Of a DNA stretch of 64,000 nucleotides, positions 43,933 through 51,730 are shown piece after piece. The DNA lies in the NCBI GenBank assembly GCA_041399205.1, contig JAWKTK010000020.1:62001-126000 (forward strand), written 5' to 3'. The notes beneath the pieces were generated by a model. The model searched no databases, was not told where the DNA came from, and saw nothing but the letters and a program-made list of their open reading frames with translations. Origin of the DNA: JAGQOZ01 sp041399205. Lineage in GTDB: Bacteria; Planctomycetota; Planctomycetia; Pirellulales; Pirellulaceae. How positions within the stretch are numbered: position 1 is the first letter of the stretch; every line of letters starts with the position of its first letter. The translations under genes were made by a program, and so were the position numbers.

Positions 43933-45060
43933 TTAGGGAAAGAAGATTCGGATGATATCGCCGTCTGGGTACAAGTGAATTTGCACATGTCGCATTGCGC
44001 CGTGAACGTTATCTGCGCCGTGTCCCGCGACGTTTCCTGCTGCGTCCAAAACATCGTCCCAATGGTACGTGCGCGCTTTGGAACGAAGGATGTTTCGTAC
44101 ATCGCTGCCGGTTCGTCCGGTGGTATTCGTAAAACCACGAGACGAGAACATGCGCCAAACCACTTCTGCGGCATCATCGCGAGAGGCGACCTTGATCGAT
44201 GTTTGACCTGCCTCAATTGCCTTCGCCGCTTGCCGCGCCCCAACTCGTCCCCAAGGAAGGTCCGCTGCCCTGACTGGGGCATCATAACTATTATGCACCA
44301 GCACACCTTGCCGAGCAACAAAGTAGACGTGTTCCACGTCTACTTCCAAGTTATAGACAGGCGTCGAGCCCATTCGAGGTTGCTTGCGAATTAGGCGAAG
44401 TGAACGTTGGTCGGCGGTTTGGAGGTGTTCGTTGGGCTCGAGCAGTTCAGCGGGGACGAAGGCCTGTCGTTCGACCGACCAGAACGGATGGCTGCCTGTG
44501 GTACCGATCGGTTCGTCCAAACCTTCCACCCACAAGTCGATCACGTCGGCCGAAGAATGCACAAACTTGCCCGTGACCACGCGATGCCGTTCGCTCGGTT
44601 TCACAGCGATCGCCGGACACGCTTCCACCGACAACACCTTCGCGTCACCCACCGCGCCCATTTCGGCCAAGTTCAAGTGGACGATTCGCCCTGGCGAAGC
44701 CTGCAATGCGTCCACCCACTCCATGGGCCGCAGCAGCTGCAGATCGAGCTGACTGCCGTCTGACTTGGCCATTTGCAGGCGAACCAATCGCCACTTGTCC
44801 GGCTGAATGTCGTCGAACGCTCGGTCCGCCGCCTCCAGCTCTGGATTTTCCGCCAGCACCCACTGGCCCACCGAGATATCAGAAAAGGCCTGCGTTTCAT
44901 ACCGAGCGGCCTCGGGCGACACCGACCTAATCGCCTGGAGCGAACCAGATTCGACACTCGGTATTCTCGTCAGCCGAAACGCAATACCCAACGCGACGAA
45001 GACCAATAACCACATTGCGGCGAACCATCGGTTCCATCTTCGAGTAATGTCATTCGCCAA
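43933..45060 (-). CDS. Membrane-anchored Hint-domain polymorphic toxin with variable C-terminal tip
   Basis: 375 residues. One membrane segment near the N-terminus (about 13-32, WFAAMWLLVFVALGIAFRLT); a Hint-type region with SVGQWVLAENPE, TTGSHPFWSVERQAFVPAEL and the end block VYNLEVDVEHVYFVARQGVL-VHNSYD; then an unrelated tip of about 115 residues from APVRAADLPWG to DGDIIRIFFP, rich in histidine (YHWDD, GHGADNVHG, RHVQIH) and perhaps a nuclease. The start is unclear: TTG at 45060 has no ribosome site, and the ATG at residue 16 begins MWLLVF. The usual N-terminal Cys-Phe of Hint domains is not seen. The backbone is shared with fragments A, B and D; only the tip differs. Confidence 0.8.
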   Translation of the reverse strand: MANDITRRWNRWFAAMWLLVFVALGIAFRLTRIPSVESGSLQAIRSVSPEAARYETQAFSDISVGQWVLAENPELEAADRAFDDIQPDKWRLVRLQMAKSDGSQLDLQLLRPMEWVDALQASPGRIVHLNLAEMGAVGDAKVLSVEACPAIAVKPSERHRVVTGKFVHSSADVIDLWVEGLDEPIGTTGSHPFWSVERQAFVPAELLEPNEHLQTADQRSLRLIRKQPRMGSTPVYNLEVDVEHVYFVARQGVLVHNSYDAPVRAADLPWGRVGARQAAKAIEAGQTSIKVASRDDAAEVVWRMFSSRGFTNTTGRTGSDVRNILRSKARTYHWDDVLDAAGNVAGHGADNVHGAMRHVQIHLYPDGDIIRIFFP

Positions 45061-45387
45061 GGCTGCGGTTCGCGGACAAGTGGCCGATTTGCTCGTTGCT
45101 ACCGAATGTAGCAGATTGGTTCCAATCCCAATGTTTGAGTGTCCCCTATAGAATTCCGGATGGTTGCGTTATCGGCGATTCTGGCGGCTAAAGAATAGAA
45201 GCAGGTTTGGCGGTTTCGCCGCTTCCGTGGCCTGCGCTGGCGGGGTCTCCGCGGGCCGCTGGGTTCGCTACGCGAATCCTCGGCTACGGGCATCGCTCAT
45301 CGTTCGGCCATTCAACGTCAACCGCTTCGATTGGATTGTTTCGCTGTGCAAGCCGTGTTACCGTTGGTCGCTTCCATGCCCTGCGCC

Positions 45388-45660
45388 TTCGGACGCCATC
45401 CGGGCGCCGCGGCCGTCATTCCGGCGGTCGTCCATGCCCGCCGTGCCTTCGGCCTCCACTTCTTTCCCTGTTGCCAACCGGGGCGTTCTTTCCGCTGCCA
45501 GCCCCAATCATCCCGTTGGAACGTCCACTCAGGTTCCGCCGGGCGTGGCAACTCTTTCCCTTCGGCAACACGCATTCGCCCGGCGGTGCAGTTGGAACAT
45601 CAACCCACGTTCCGCCCGCACGGATACCTTTTCGTTTCGGCAACGTCGATATGCGGGCGG
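45388..45660. repeat. GC-rich palindromic repeat, copy 1
   Basis: Shares about 200 bp with 47305-47520, for example TTCGGACGCCATC, GCCGTCATTCCGGCGGTCGT and CGTGCCTTCGGCCTCCA. Contains CCGCCGGGCG ... CGCCCGGCGG and a second palindrome (CCGCCCGCA ... TGCGGGCGG). Lies between toxin modules. Both strands stay open in several frames, but the two copies do not keep one frame, so it is not coding. Confidence 0.78.
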
Positions 45661-45662
45661 TG

Positions 45663-46193
45663 TTAGTTCGGTGCTGACCTGTTCAACTCAAGCCGGTTGA
45701 CGACGTAGTTGCCAACGTCTCGAAATTCCTCAACATCAGATTCGCTGAGTTCATTCACATATTCGACGTACTCTCTTGGAATCGGTACGTCTGACAACGA
45801 ATTCGACGGGTGAAAGTACACGGAAAGAAGCGAAACAGATTCATTTACGACAGGTCTAGTCATTGTCTTCATGAATTCAATTGCGTGTGCAGGATTAGAT
45901 CGCGCACAGATGATCCAGTAACCGCCAATCAGTTCGCTAAGACCTGCGAATGGAGTTCCTTCGCGAAACATTGAATCCCAATCAGGAATTCCGTGTTGCT
46001 TTCGGTACTCGTCCATCGCAGGAACTACTGATTCAACGATAACTTGCTCAAGCGCCGGAATTGCGTTTGGGCCACATTGGCGCAACCGTTGCCCAGCTTC
46101 GTTGACGACGAAACAACTGTCATTGGATTCTGCGTTTGCATCTTTGCGATTGTTGAGCGTATCCAATGCTAACTTATGAATGTCTGCTTCCAT
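45663..46193 (-). CDS. Candidate immunity protein for orphan tip 2
   Basis: 176 residues from ATG 46193 (MEADIHKLALDTLNNRKDAN), four bases after the stop of tip 2. Contains GPNAIPALEQVIVESVVPAM and a helical, acidic C-terminus; no signal peptide and no named domain. Immunity role inferred from its place behind a toxin tip. Confidence 0.62.
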   Translation of the reverse strand: MEADIHKLALDTLNNRKDANAESNDSCFVVNEAGQRLRQCGPNAIPALEQVIVESVVPAMDEYRKQHGIPDWDSMFREGTPFAGLSELIGGYWIICARSNPAHAIEFMKTMTRPVVNESVSLLSVYFHPSNSLSDVPIPREYVEYVNELSESDVEEFRDVGNYVVNRLELNRSAPN

Positions 46194-46197
46194 TTGC

Positions 46198-46585
46198 CTA
46201 CTCGAAGATTTCAAGACCGGAACGAAGAAGACGACGAACAACTTGTGCCTCCAAAAGATTATGTTCCGCTTGGGTCAATGTACGTCCACCCCCCCCATTT
46301 TGCTTGAGTTGATGGAAGTGCTGTAACTCTTCCAAAATGGTGCCTTCAACAAGATGCGGATACTTGTCACGTAGCCCTTTACTAATCTGAATGGCACCGG
46401 TTTCGGTATTCGACGCCATTTCGACCCCGAAGGGTAAGTCATCGACGTATTCGATCCCCGGGCCTCCGTGCTTTTGTAGAAGTCAAGTAAGCCGCTCTTG
46501 ACCTTGTATTGAATTTGGCAACATCGACGACTTTGTATTCGTTATGCCCGAATAATCTGCTCAGTCCACTGTTTGGGGCAACTTA
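46198..46585 (-). pseudogene. Orphan toxin tip 2 without backbone (frameshifted at its start)
   Basis: Starts at the cassette junction GCCCCAAACAGTGGA (46564-46578), reading APNSGLSRLFGHNEYKVVDV, then VKSGLLDFYK, then HGGPGIEYVDDLPFGVE. The last part is one open frame: MASNTETGAIQISKGLRDKY through EGTILEELQHFHQLKQNGG, ending LLRSGLEIFE. Two frame changes in the first 130 bp. No backbone or promoter in front. The EELQHFHQ segment may be part of a metal or nucleic-acid site; no family assigned. Confidence 0.62.
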
Positions 46586-46636
46586 CAAACGCGAAACAAC
46601 GCAGACACAGGCGGCGTCGTAGTTATACTCGACGTG

Positions 46637-47226
46637 CTACCCATCAGGATCGTTTGGCAATTCCGCCAGTCGTACTCGTAGTTCTGGTGAGAGCGTTTCG
46701 ACCAACTGTCATCCAGTAGCCCGATGGATATCATGTCCAGCAAGTACTTGATCCTTTCTACGATAGGAGGTCAGCTTCATCTTGATGAGTTTCTCGAAGG
46801 GCAGTGTACGCGACTCCTCCATCAACTCATAGTCATCGATCAAAGGAACCGGCTCGGGATATTCCTCACGGACTTTCTTACCAGCAAAAACAACGTGGAC
46901 GGCGTCTCTAGCTTTAGCATCTGGTCCGTCGAGAAACGACGAGCACGCCCGCGGGTGGCGATAGATAAACCCTTCAGCTTCAAGGGCCGGAATAGCACGC
47001 TCCAAGTCACATTCATTGAGGATAATGTCGACGTCACGAGTGTTTCTGACTACCGACTCGTCGACCTGAGCCACCCAGTGTTGAACCGCATTTCCGCCGA
47101 TCACCGCGTAAGGAATATCTGCGGTATTCAAAGCACATTGACGCGTCTTAATCGATCCTTCACCTTCTCCACAGCACGTTCAATCCTCTCCCACAGGGCG
47201 TCACCAGTGTATTTGATTTCAATCAT
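46637..47226 (-). CDS. Minimal nucleotidyltransferase (MNT/AbiEii-like), two frameshifts
   Basis: ATG 47226 has AAAGGAAAC upstream. N-terminal helix MIEIKYTGDALWERIERAVE lies in one frame; the main frame has IPYAVIGGNAVQHWVAQVDE and NTRDVDIILNE, the GG...DxD nucleotidyltransferase core, then KLIKMKLTSYRRKDQ. The end, LDMISIGLLDDSW and LSPELRVRLAELPNDPDG, is split again and stops at 46637. Indels near 47140, 46735 and 46680. Such proteins can act in toxin-antitoxin or abortive-infection pairs; no HEPN or AbiEi partner is adjacent. Confidence 0.75.
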
Positions 47227-47304
47227 TGTTGGTTTCCTTTACCTGAGTATATCACCAACAAAGCGAGGAGCATTACAAAATCTGGCGATTCAAAGAGGCC
47301 TACT

Positions 47305-47520
47305 TCGGACGCCATCTGGGCGCGCAGCCGTCATTCCGGCGGTCGTCCACGCCCGCCGTGCCTTCGGCCTCCAGTTCTTTCCGCGTTGCCAACCGAGACG
47401 TTCTCTCCGCTGCCAACCGCACACCATCCCGTTGGAACGTCAACTCAAGTTCCGCCGGGCGTGGAGACTCATTCGCTTCGGCAACATCCATTCGCCTGGC
47501 GGTGCATCCTGCAAAGATTC
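47305..47520. repeat. GC-rich palindromic repeat, copy 2
   Basis: Second copy of the element at 45388-45660, with CGGACGCCATC, GTCATTCCGGCGGTCGTC and TTCCGCCGGGCGTGG ... CGCCTGGCGGTG. The two copies bracket the tip 2 and nucleotidyltransferase genes. Confidence 0.76.
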
Positions 47521-47544
47521 CGGCGGCATCGTGCCGCCGCTGAG

Positions 47545-47817
47545 TTACTCCCCGCCTTCGTTCATGTTGCTTCTAGCCGCCGCTTTATTGTCATCACTGG
47601 GCAACTCTTCAAGCTCGGACCACAATCCCTTAAGACCTTTTGGCGATACGTACGTTTTGAAGTCAATGAATCCCGTCGGTGCGACATCCACGCCACTTGG
47701 CCAAAGCGCCTCGCATTCCTCGCAGACATGCACGGTTTCATCCGTCTTCAGGATTCTCATCCGCTGCACGTTACCTTGATCACATCTCGGACACCACATT
47801 TGCCAATTTTCCTTCAT
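47545..47817 (-). CDS. Zinc-ribbon candidate immunity protein for toxin D
   Basis: 90 residues. Its ATG follows the toxin D stop codon directly (TAA-ATG). CPRC and CEEC at the ends of an N-terminal segment form a zinc ribbon; the rest is acidic (SELEELPSDDN). No other domain. Close coupling to the toxin tip supports an immunity role. Confidence 0.66.
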   Translation of the reverse strand: MKENWQMWCPRCDQGNVQRMRILKTDETVHVCEECEALWPSGVDVAPTGFIDFKTYVSPKGLKGLWSELEELPSDDNKAAARSNMNEGGE

Positions 47818-48778
47818 TTATGGGATCCACGGGTACGCAGAAATAACCTCGGTAGTTCCGGGACGCACAATAATTCGCAGGTGTGTTTCTCCTGCCGTTC
47901 CGATGGCTCGGCCCATATCAACAACATAGGCCCCGGGGTCGCCCACCACATGCGCACCACGTTTAGCCCAACCCTCGTCAATCAAACCGATAACCTTCGT
48001 TCGATCAACGTTAAAAATAGAATGCTTGGCCTTTGACGGGTCAGGAACAAGGTGTTCCAGTACGTGCTTGACCCGATTGCCTTGCTTTGAACCTTGACCG
48101 TAGATCAACCCCGCTGGTGATTTCCAAGTATTCGAGCCAGCTTCAAAAATCAGCTTTCCACTGTTTGGGGCATCATAACTATTATGCACCAGCACACCTT
48201 GCCGAGCAACAAAGTAGACGTGTTCCACGTCTACTTCCAAGTTGTAGACCGGCGTCGAGCCCATTCGAGGTTGCTTGCGAATTAGGCGAAGGGAACGTTG
48301 GTCGGCGGTTTGGAGGTGTTCGTTGGGTTCGAGCAGTTCAGCGGGGACGAAGGCTTGTCGTTCGACCGACCAGAACGGATGGCTGCCTGTGGTACCGATC
48401 GGTTCGCCCAAACCTTCCACCCACAAGTCGATCACGTCGGCCGAAGAATGCACAAACTTGCCCGTGACTACTCGATGCCGTTCGCTCGGTTTCACAGCGA
48501 TCGCCGGACACGCTTCCACCGACAACATCGTCGCGTCACCCACCGCGCCCATTTCGGCCAAGTTCAAATGGACAGTTTCGTCCTGGCGAAGCCTGCAATG
48601 CGTCCACCCACTCATGGGCCGCGCTTGGCTGCAGATCGAGCTGACTGCCGTCTGACTTGGCCATTTGCGGGCGAACCTATCGCCACTTGTCCGGCTGAAT
48701 TTCGTCGAACGCTCGGTCCGCCGCCTCCAGCTCCGGATTTTCCGCCAGAACCGACTGGCCCACCGAGATATCAGAAAT
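47818..48778 (-). pseudogene. Hint toxin D: 5'-truncated backbone with an RNase-like tip
   Basis: The backbone matches the complete protein from SDISVGQ at 48778 onward (long identical run through GSHPFWSVERQAFVPAELLE and EHVYFVARQGVLVHNSYDAP), but the membrane segment and start are missing and the frame is disturbed near 48600-48690. The tip, from NSGKLIFEAGSNTWKSPAGL, has GNRVKHVLEHLVPDPSKAKH, IGLIDEGWAKRG and LRIIVRPGTTEVISAYP, a layout seen in RNases of the barnase/EndoU/colicin (BECR) type. Without its 5' end it is probably silent. Confidence 0.72.
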
Positions 48779-49016
48779 GTGTCACTGGCCGTTTAAAGCG
48801 CCCAATGAGGGGAATTACACTATTTCTGTTTGCTTGTTGGAGAGACGTACTAGGAGAACCGCTAAAGACCTGGTTAAGTTCCAGGTAAACCGAGGCCGAG
48901 TGAAACTTGAGTCGAAGAAAAACGATATCCAAAATTTTTCGATACCATTGACCGCCACGGATAGGTAGCTCGCTCTCTGTAATAACCAGCCCTTACTACA
49001 AATAACTTGAGGGGGA

Positions 49017-49072
49017 AATCAAAGGTCAGGCCGGCCCCTTTGATCGATCCTGGCCCCTTTGATCGGTTCCCA
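49017..49072. repeat. Duplicated GGCCCCTTTGATCG motif
   Basis: GGCCCCTTTGATCG occurs twice, 20 bp apart, with ATCAAAGG inverted just upstream. Motifs of this type often mark sites next to REP-associated tyrosine transposases in other bacteria; no transposase is seen here. Confidence 0.55.
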
Positions 49073-49127
49073 GAATACCGTGTTGCCGCATGATACGACG
49101 CGTCTCGGGACTGCAGAAGCGGCCAAT

Positions 49128-49152
49128 TTCCCCTCACTTACGTGTCGGGCTA
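49128..49152. repeat. REP half-element
   Basis: CCCCTCACTTACGTGTCGGG followed by CTA is one half of the TAGCCCGAAGCG hairpin family. Confidence 0.6.
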
Positions 49153-49211
49153 TGAAAAAGCACAACTTCAAAACAGACGCAGCTGGCTGAGCAGAATGAC
49201 GGCAAGGAAAC

Positions 49212-50453
49212 TTAGTCCCGCAGTCGACCAACAATCGCCGATGCGTTGTGACCACCAAAGCCAAAACTGTTGCTCATCGCCACGTTGACGGGGCGCTCTT
49301 TGGGTTGGTTGGGCGTGTAGTCGAGATCGCAGGCGGGGTCGGGCGTGTCCAGGTTGATGGTCGGTGGAACAACGCCGTGTTGAATTGCCAGCGCCGACAG
49401 GACTAATTCGACGCCGCCGCTGGCGCCCAAGAGGTGCCCGAGTTCGCTTTTGGTGCTGGAAATAGAGAGCTTCTTGGCGTGGTCGCCGTAAACGCGTTTG
49501 ACAGCTTGGGTTTCGGCTTTGTCGCCCAGCGGAGTACTAGTGCCGTGGGCGTTGATGTAATCGACTTGGCTGGGATCGAGTTTCGCATCACGAAGTGCCG
49601 ACTCCATCGCTCGTGCCGCACCCGTTCCTTCGGCATCGGGCGAAGTAATATGACCCGCGTCACCACTAGCGCCGAATCCCAGCACTTCGCACAAAATATT
49701 GGCGCCTCGCTTCTTGGCGTGTTCCAATTCTTCAAAGACCAGGATACCGGCGCCTTCAGACAGCACAAAACCGTCTCGGTCGGCATCAAATGGCCGACTG
49801 GCGTGCGACGGATCGTCGTTCCGTTCAGAAAGAGCTCGCATGTTGGCAAAGCCACTGATGCCCATGGGCGTGATGGCCGCTTCCGTTCCGCCGGTGATCA
49901 TGATGTCGGCGTCGTCGTATTGAATGGACTTGAACGCGTCACCAATGGCGTTGGTGGCGCTGGCACAGGCCGTTGCCACCGTGTAGTTGGGACCTCGCAT
50001 GCCATATTGAATGGAAATATTTCCGCCTGCGGCGTTCAGCATCAACTTGGGAATCGTCAATGCGGAAACTCGATCCGGTCCTTTGAACAACAACCGTTCC
50101 ACTTGCGTTTCAATTTCTTGCAGGCCACCGATGCCCGAGCCTAGAATGACGCCGCAACGGAACGAATCTTCTTTGTCGAATTCGATTCCTGAATGACGCA
50201 CGGCGTCGGTCGCCGCCACGATGGCAAACTGCGTGAAACGATCGATTCGCTTGATCTCTTTGGGCGAAATGTAATCGACCGGATTCCAGTCGTAGACATC
50301 TCCGCCAAAGTTGACCTTGAATCCCTTCGTATCAAACAATTTCAGGGTATGAATGCCGCTTTCACCTGCCAGGATGCGATTCCAAAGATCGTCTACCTGA
50401 CAACTGAGCGACGTAACCACACCAAGACCGGTCACGACGACCCGACGTTTCAT
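49212..50453 (-). CDS. fabF: 3-oxoacyl-ACP synthase II (FabF)
   Basis: 413 residues, normal length. Cys163 in VATACASATNAIGDA, the two histidines in NAHGTSTPLGD and KSELGHLLGASGG, and the C-terminal SNSFGFGGHNA are all present. Elongates acyl chains on ACP by condensation with malonyl-ACP. Last gene of the rpmF-fabD-fabG-acpP-fabF run, 107 bp after acpP. Confidence 0.96.
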   Translation of the reverse strand: MKRRVVVTGLGVVTSLSCQVDDLWNRILAGESGIHTLKLFDTKGFKVNFGGDVYDWNPVDYISPKEIKRIDRFTQFAIVAATDAVRHSGIEFDKEDSFRCGVILGSGIGGLQEIETQVERLLFKGPDRVSALTIPKLMLNAAGGNISIQYGMRGPNYTVATACASATNAIGDAFKSIQYDDADIMITGGTEAAITPMGISGFANMRALSERNDDPSHASRPFDADRDGFVLSEGAGILVFEELEHAKKRGANILCEVLGFGASGDAGHITSPDAEGTGAARAMESALRDAKLDPSQVDYINAHGTSTPLGDKAETQAVKRVYGDHAKKLSISSTKSELGHLLGASGGVELVLSALAIQHGVVPPTINLDTPDPACDLDYTPNQPKERPVNVAMSNSFGFGGHNASAIVGRLRD

Positions 50454-50560
50454 GTTGCTATACCTAAAACGAACTCGGAATTGATACCGTACGCAGTCGA
50501 ATTTGACGCTTGTGCATTAACAAGGCCACAGCCTCAAAGCTCGCCGCGCCACGTTCACGA

Positions 50561-50800
50561 CTAGGACGACTGAGCGCCTTCAATGAATTCGATCGCCTGT
50601 CCGACGGTTTGAATTTTTTCGGCCGCGTCGTCTGGAATGTTGATGTCAAACTCTTCTTCCAGTTCCATGACCAATTCAACCGTATCCAGCGAATCGGCTC
50701 CTAAGTCATTCACGAAATGAGTTTCCGCGGTAACCTTTTCCTTATCCACACCCAATTGTTCAGCCACAATATCAATGACGCGCTGAGAAACTTCGGCCAC
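50561..50800 (-). CDS. acpP: Acyl carrier protein
   Basis: 79 residues from a GTG at 50800 (VAEVSQRVIDIVAEQLG); GGAGG lies seven bases upstream, and the longer upstream frame is not coding. The phosphopantetheine serine is in GADSLDTVELVM. Acidic throughout, as usual. Between fabG and fabF. Confidence 0.95.
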   Translation of the reverse strand: MAEVSQRVIDIVAEQLGVDKEKVTAETHFVNDLGADSLDTVELVMELEEEFDINIPDDAAEKIQTVGQAIEFIEGAQSS

Positions 50801-50953
50801 GTGAGTACCTCCTACAGAAGAACGAGGAATTTGGGGTCCTCGAGTAAAGTCAAAAGCGGACGCCGCACAGGTCGTTCCGTTTAATAAGCAGAACAAGATA
50901 GAGGATTATTGCAAAGGGGGTCAAGATGCAAATGGCCCCCCAAAAAAACAGTT

Positions 50954-51704
50954 TTAGCCGGTCATCCCGCCATCGACGGTTAGCACCTGGCCCGTAATGT
51001 ACGAAGCATCGGCACTGGCCAGAAAGACAACGGCCGCCGCCACGTCTTCACCTGTTCCCAAACGCTTGGCAGGAATTCGCTTTTTGGCTTCATCAATCAC
51101 CATAGGGCCCAAAGCCGCCGTCATATCGCTTTCAATAAAGCCGGGAGCCACAGCGTTGATGGTGACCTTGCGACCGGCCAATTCGCGGCTGAGGCTTCTG
51201 GTCAGCCCGATCAGCCCTGCCTTGGACGCGGAATAGTTGGTTTGCCCAGGGTTACCAATCAACCCAGAAACGCTAGTAATGTTGATGATTCGCCCATAAC
51301 GAGCTCGCATCATGATTCGCGACGCCGCTCGGCTCATCAAGAAAGCACTACGAAGGTTGGTAGCAATGACATCATCCCATTCGTCGTCGGTCATCCGAGG
51401 CAGCAGGGTGTCGCGAGTGATCCCGGCGTTGTTGACCAGAATGTCCAGGCGATCGAATTTTTCCACCACCGAATCGACCGTCTGCTCCACACTGTCTCGA
51501 TCTGCCACGTTGCAAACCAGCGCGATGGCTTTGCCTCCTGCCGCTTCGTTCCGCCACTACGGCATTCAGCTTTCTTCGCTACGAGCGACACAGGCCACGG
51601 TGGCTCCATTGGCCGCTAGGGCCAGGGGCCGTCGATTTTCCGAGCCCTCGTGAAGCGCCAGTCACAATGGCAACTTGGCCGTCTAGGTCAACGCGGATCG
51701 TCAT
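50954..51704 (-). CDS. fabG: 3-oxoacyl-ACP reductase (FabG), frameshifted in the N-terminal third
   Basis: ATG 51704 begins MTIRVDLDGQVAIVTGASRG, the NADPH-binding glycine motif. After about 25 codons the frame moves (LAANGATVACVARSEE-like stretch, then GKAIALVCNVAD) and reaches the intact part from 51508: LDILVNNAGITRDTLLPRMT, the SDR active site with Ser in NITSVSGL and YSASKAGLIGL, and VDGGMTG at the end. About three indels between 51510 and 51660. FabG is normally essential and every motif is intact, so sequence error is the simplest reading. Confidence 0.9.
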
Positions 51705-51730
51705 GATAATGATCTTCCTTCTGTCACGAA

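Larger units (their letters stand above)
48779..49211. other. Gap between toxin island and fab cluster
   Basis: No convincing gene. Holds a duplicated GGCCCCTTTGATCG motif and one REP half-element, listed separately. Similarity to the toxin backbone ends abruptly at 48778. Confidence 0.5.

Noticed and set aside
45164..45700. Plus-strand frame of 178 codons between toxin modules
   Set aside because: It covers the GC-rich palindromic repeat, and the other copy of the repeat does not keep the frame.
48777..48968. Short plus-strand frame beside the toxin D breakpoint
   Set aside because: No ribosome site and no protein-like pattern.
50954..51704. Programmed frameshifting in fabG (and in ruvC)
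   Set aside because: Several shifts in both directions would be needed at sites without slippery sequences or hairpins; sequence error is simpler.
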